Under the pieces are notes generated by a model. The model searched no databases, was not told the origin of the DNA, and worked only from the letters and a program-made list of their open reading frames with translations. The position numbers and the translations under genes are program-made. Positions 62,041 to 64,000 of a DNA stretch of 64,000 bases are shown piece after piece. The stretch lies in assembly GCF_000972845.2 (NCBI RefSeq), contig NC_040028.1:16242871-16306870 (forward strand), in the 5' to 3' direction. Position 1 is the first letter of the stretch. Each line of letters begins with the position of its first letter. The DNA comes from Larimichthys crocea. Taxonomy: Eukaryota; Chordata; Actinopteri; Sciaenidae.

Positions 62041-62122
62041 AATCGTGTACACTGCTGTACACTTTGTTCAGTTCAACCTCTGCGATCCAGAGGAGAAGAA
62101 ACCCCCTGACCCCGATCAATAA
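62041..62122 (+). CDS. Possible orphan terminal exon (unassigned)
   Basis: A strong acceptor (acggtttttctctttttcag, ending at 62040) is followed by an open frame in intron phase 2 reading IVYTAVHFVQFNLCDPEEKK then PPDPDQ and TAA. An AATAAA follows at 62476-62481. The protein segment is plausible but I do not recognise it, and no upstream exon in the window joins it in phase. It could be the last exon of a gene nested over glra2, or a chance arrangement. Confidence 0.2.
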
Positions 62123-64000
62123 CACTGGACTGCAGGCAAAGAGCAGACTCATACCCTGACATCAATTTTAACATAGCTTAGCAGCCCCATTCATCATTAT
62201 GGATGTCTCAAAGTGATATTATTAAAAGGCACAACCTGTGATTCAAGTGGAAACAAAGCGGTGGACCCGATATTGGACACGCTTGTCACTAACAAACAGA
62301 TGAAGCTAAATTTAACTCAATAATTCCTTCTGAGGTGAGATGTTTGTTTATGGCTGTCATGTTTTTTAACACAGCAGTAAAATAGTCATATAATAATCAG
62401 TATAGCAGTTTCAATGAATTATTAAGTTAATATATTTATAAAATATATATGGTCAATATAATAGGGCCTTATTCTAATAAAATACAAAAGAATATAACAC
62501 TTTATTTGCATAGTCAGCTATGAATAGTTTATTTAACAGCTTATTCAACAATGATTCAACAATTATACAACTATTTTCTGATATTATGCCACTGTGGTTA
62601 AAGTTTGGTTAGATTATGGGATAAAGTACATCTTGGATCAGGTATGGTTCAGCATTCAACTGTCATATATACAAAAGCAAAACAGGTGAAATATTACAAA
62701 TACTATATACTCTGGAGGCGAAATATCCAAATAAGGTGTAACAAAACAAAAAGTAGCATGCCATTTCCTGCCAGGAAAAGAAAAGAAATGGTTGAAAGGT
62801 TAGTCATGACACTCGTGGAGTTTAGTCAAATAGAAATATAATAATTTATCATAAAATTAAACTGACAGTAAATAAAGTTTTATCTGATAACTTTTACTTA
62901 CCATGAACATTTTTTTAAATCTTTCATCCGTTTGTTTCGTCTTTCCCTGGCACAGTTGGGCTTCCGTACTAAAGTGTCAGTCGACGGTTGGCATCCACAA
63001 AAGGTGTCAAAATATTCAGGGATGTCAAATTGTGAATTTGCCTGCGAGTCATATTAATAAGCTAGATGGGGTCTTGGTTTCTCCATGTGTTGAGCTGTTT
63101 CATAACAGCGGCAGCAACATCATTCATCTACACACATTTTCATTTCCCATTAAAGTGAGGGGACTTCAGCGGAGTGTAGAAAACCCTGCAGCCTTCTTCC
63201 AACACTCAGAGTTAATAGAAGTTAACAGGCAATAATGGGATGACAAACCATATATTTTACTCTGGGTGGCAGTCGGGGCTTTAAGGGGACGATAAAATTG
63301 AATTTTCGTTTTCACATGTGATCCCTTTACTGGTATTATTTACTGTGGAGTTCACAATTCTTCTTCGGTGCTACAAGTGACAGAGAGAGGTGTCATGCAG
63401 CAAGGGGGGAAAAAACAGCGGGGTGAGTTTGTTGTTTTTTTGTGTGTGTGAGGGATTGAGTGAGAAAAACAAAGTGTTGTGATGTGCGTGATGAACTTTG
63501 AGCTGTTCAGATTAAAAACAATAAAAATAGATTTCAGACTTCTGTAACATATCATTAACTCACGGCAGCATTACCGTCATGAAGTGACACATTCGGAAGC
63601 TTTGAAGTCATCACGTTCAAGGAAGTCCTGTGGCAGCGAGTCCAGTGAAAGCTGTTACTCGCAGTGAAGTGAGGCAGAGACATTAAAGGGAGGGAGGGGG
63701 GGAGTTTATCTATCCTCAGACGGAGTACTACAAGCGGATGGAGTAGCTCCCGGAACAAACAAATTCCACATCCTCCCTTTTCAGCCCCCACTGGGAGGAA
63801 AATAAACATAACACACACCCTTACCAGCCCTTTTAACAAACACTGCTGGTCAAACTGCCACAGACTTTGTGTATCCAGCAAAGCTGAGGTCCTTTTAAGT
63901 AACGTTTGATGTTTATTTGGATGAAATGCTATTTTAACCAACGGTGCCGACAGCTTGTGCAGCATCACAGGAGAAACAGCATCCGAGGAGCTCTTTTTTT

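Larger units (their letters stand above)
60431..64000. other. Region downstream of glra2
   Basis: No secure gene. It contains one SINE (61711-61873), an RFX-type palindrome (61405-61418), a GA run (about 61377-61394), a possible orphan terminal exon (62041-62122) and AT-rich DNA. The minus-strand 137-codon frame at 63555-63968 and the plus-strand 110-codon frame at 62903-63235 show no recognisable domain. Confidence 0.6.

Noticed and set aside
63555..63968. 137-codon minus-strand open frame at the right edge
   Set aside because: No recognised motif, composition not protein-like, no supporting signals.

Overview
This is a vertebrate nuclear genome segment, almost certainly from a ray-finned (teleost, probably percomorph-type) fish. 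Genes are split into short GT-AG exons. Long AT-rich introns and intergenic DNA carry CA/TG microsatellites and several tRNA-derived SINE and DNA-transposon fragments of the kind common in fish. The encoded proteins are close to, but clearly diverged from, their mammalian counterparts.

Three protein-coding genes are supported. (1) ofd1: the last five coding exons on + (789-1918), the C-terminal end of a centriole/ciliary-base protein, running in from the left edge. (2) gpm6b: a complete coding set on - (31428 down to 4223), a four-helix proteolipid of the PLP/DM20/M6 family. Exon 1 codes only ATGG, a 22-kb first intron follows, and there are two alternative last exons (M6-type at 4223-4372 and PLP-type at 6268-6348). 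(3) glra2: a complete coding set on + (48871-58918), the alpha-2 subunit of the glycine-gated chloride channel (449 residues), with a mutually exclusive duplicated exon 3 pair separated by only 73 bases.

Layout: 1-2.05 kb ofd1 end; about 2.12-31.5 kb gpm6b, tail-to-tail with ofd1; 31.5-31.7 kb gpm6b promoter with a perfect CRE and a polypurine/polypyrimidine tract; 31.7-48.3 kb intergenic desert with a TTAA-flanked element, a hAT-like element, a fold-back repeat, a SINE and a 40-base C run; 48.3-60.4 kb glra2 with promoter and 3' UTR; 60.4-64 kb downstream DNA with a SINE, an RFX-type palindrome and one possible orphan terminal exon.

The order and orientation ofd1(+) / gpm6b(-) / glra2(+) matches human Xp22.2 (OFD1, GPM6B, GLRA2), from memory of that map, so the window is an old syntenic block. 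The genes form no operon or pathway. gpm6b and glra2 are both mainly neural, so the large non-coding spaces are plausible homes for neural regulatory elements. No new gene system is evident. The most informative observations are the alternative exon structures, the intact short DNA transposons and the regulatory palindromes.
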